From: JAFALX01 sp050734185
GTDB lineage: Bacteria; Chloroflexota; Dormibacteria; Aeolococcales; Aeolococcaceae
Direction of reading: 5' to 3'
DNA: 43,142 nt
NCBI GenBank assembly: GCA_050734185.1
Contig: JBOHUE010000034.1
Span: forward strand, 1 to 43,142
A program made the position numbers and the translations under genes. Numbering within the stretch: the stretch's first letter is position 1; the number at the start of each line of letters is the position of its first letter. Shown in pieces: positions 43,003-43,142 of the stretch. The notes beneath the pieces are model-generated. The model saw nothing but the letters and a program-made list of their open reading frames with translations, did not search any database and was not told where the DNA came from.

Positions 43003-43142
43003 CCACCGAGCGGGGCCGGCGCGTCCGCGACGGGAGGCCCCGCCTCGGCGCGCTGCAGAGCTTCCGCGACGAGCGCCATCACCCGGTCCGGCGGCAGCAC
43101 CGCGAGCTCGACGCGCCGGCCGCTGCGCAGCCAGTCGAGCTC
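42981..43142 (-). CDS. 3' end of an unrecognised gene, start outside the window
   Basis: The minus strand is open from the window edge to a TAG at 42981, giving 53 C-terminal residues. These include WLRSGRRVELAVLPPDRV and a helical stretch LVAEALQRAEAG, ending GGQLFGLA. Codon use looks coding (mostly G/C at third positions), and convergent 3' ends with short overlaps occur elsewhere in this window. The family cannot be told from this fragment. Confidence 0.35.
   Translation of the reverse strand, partial: ELDWLRSGRRVELAVLPPDRVMALVAEALQRAEAGPPVADAPAPLGGQLFGLA

Overview
The window is 43 kb of gene-dense, very GC-rich bacterial chromosome. It carries about 46 protein-coding genes, no recognisable rRNA or tRNA gene, no insertion sequence and no CRISPR array. 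No gap between genes reaches 300 bases. GroEL under a CIRCE element, a group-41 ECF sigma factor with its own promoter motif, an F420-associated type metalloprotease, crotonyl-CoA carboxylase/reductase, AtuA-type proteins and many GTG starts point to a high-GC Terrabacteria lineage: Actinomycetota, Chloroflexota or the related 'Dormibacterota'. That placement is inference; no marker gene here settles it. Four-base start/stop overlaps (ATGA or GTGA) recur, which suggests translational coupling in short operons.

Layout. 1-4.9 kb: the N-terminal part of groEL, then a TetR regulator divergent from a two-gene unit made of a LanB-like (lantibiotic dehydratase glutamylation-type) protein and a metal-dependent amidohydrolase. 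4.9-8.7 kb: a membrane protein, a cold-shock protein, a DrrAB-type ABC exporter and a hemerythrin-domain protein. 8.8-13.3 kb: an ECF41 sigma factor with its self-promoter, an unrecognised small protein, a WDG-repeat lipoprotein, a flavin-binding split-barrel protein, and a MarR regulator whose operator motif recurs before the next membrane-protein gene. 13.2-16.1 kb: a two-gene unit of a zinc-hook (Rad50/SMC-like) ATPase and a small partner. Both carry the same R-Q-A-L-E ... H-G pattern, which resembles HEPN or anticodon-nuclease domains. This is the strongest candidate for an undescribed system.

16.1-22.3 kb: two SGNH-hydrolase paralogues around a 2-hydroxyacid dehydrogenase and SurE, then an SDR, a VOC protein and the metalloprotease. 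22.3-30.5 kb: a large ATPase-LuxR regulator, a tandem DUF427 protein, an AtuA pair, a SHOCT-like protein, an ECF sigma with a zinc-binding tail, glycerate kinase and a VOC protein. 30.5-33.8 kb (minus strand): ilvE, and a bioB-lipoprotein-methyltransferase operon. 33.9-38.7 kb: a tightly coupled operon of an MFS exporter, a double-zinc-ribbon PrsW-like protein without the protease glutamates, a single-pass membrane protein and a sedolisin (S53) lipoprotein. 38.8-43.1 kb: ccr, an alpha/beta hydrolase, a LuxR regulator, a cupin and the 3' end of an unknown minus-strand gene.

Regulatory DNA is unusually readable. It includes CIRCE, a TetR-type palindrome on a consensus-like promoter, the ECF41 promoter with exact spacing, and a paired MarR operator on an apparently leaderless promoter. 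Two genes (glycerate kinase and the methyltransferase) have no ATG, GTG or TTG where their conserved N-termini require a start.
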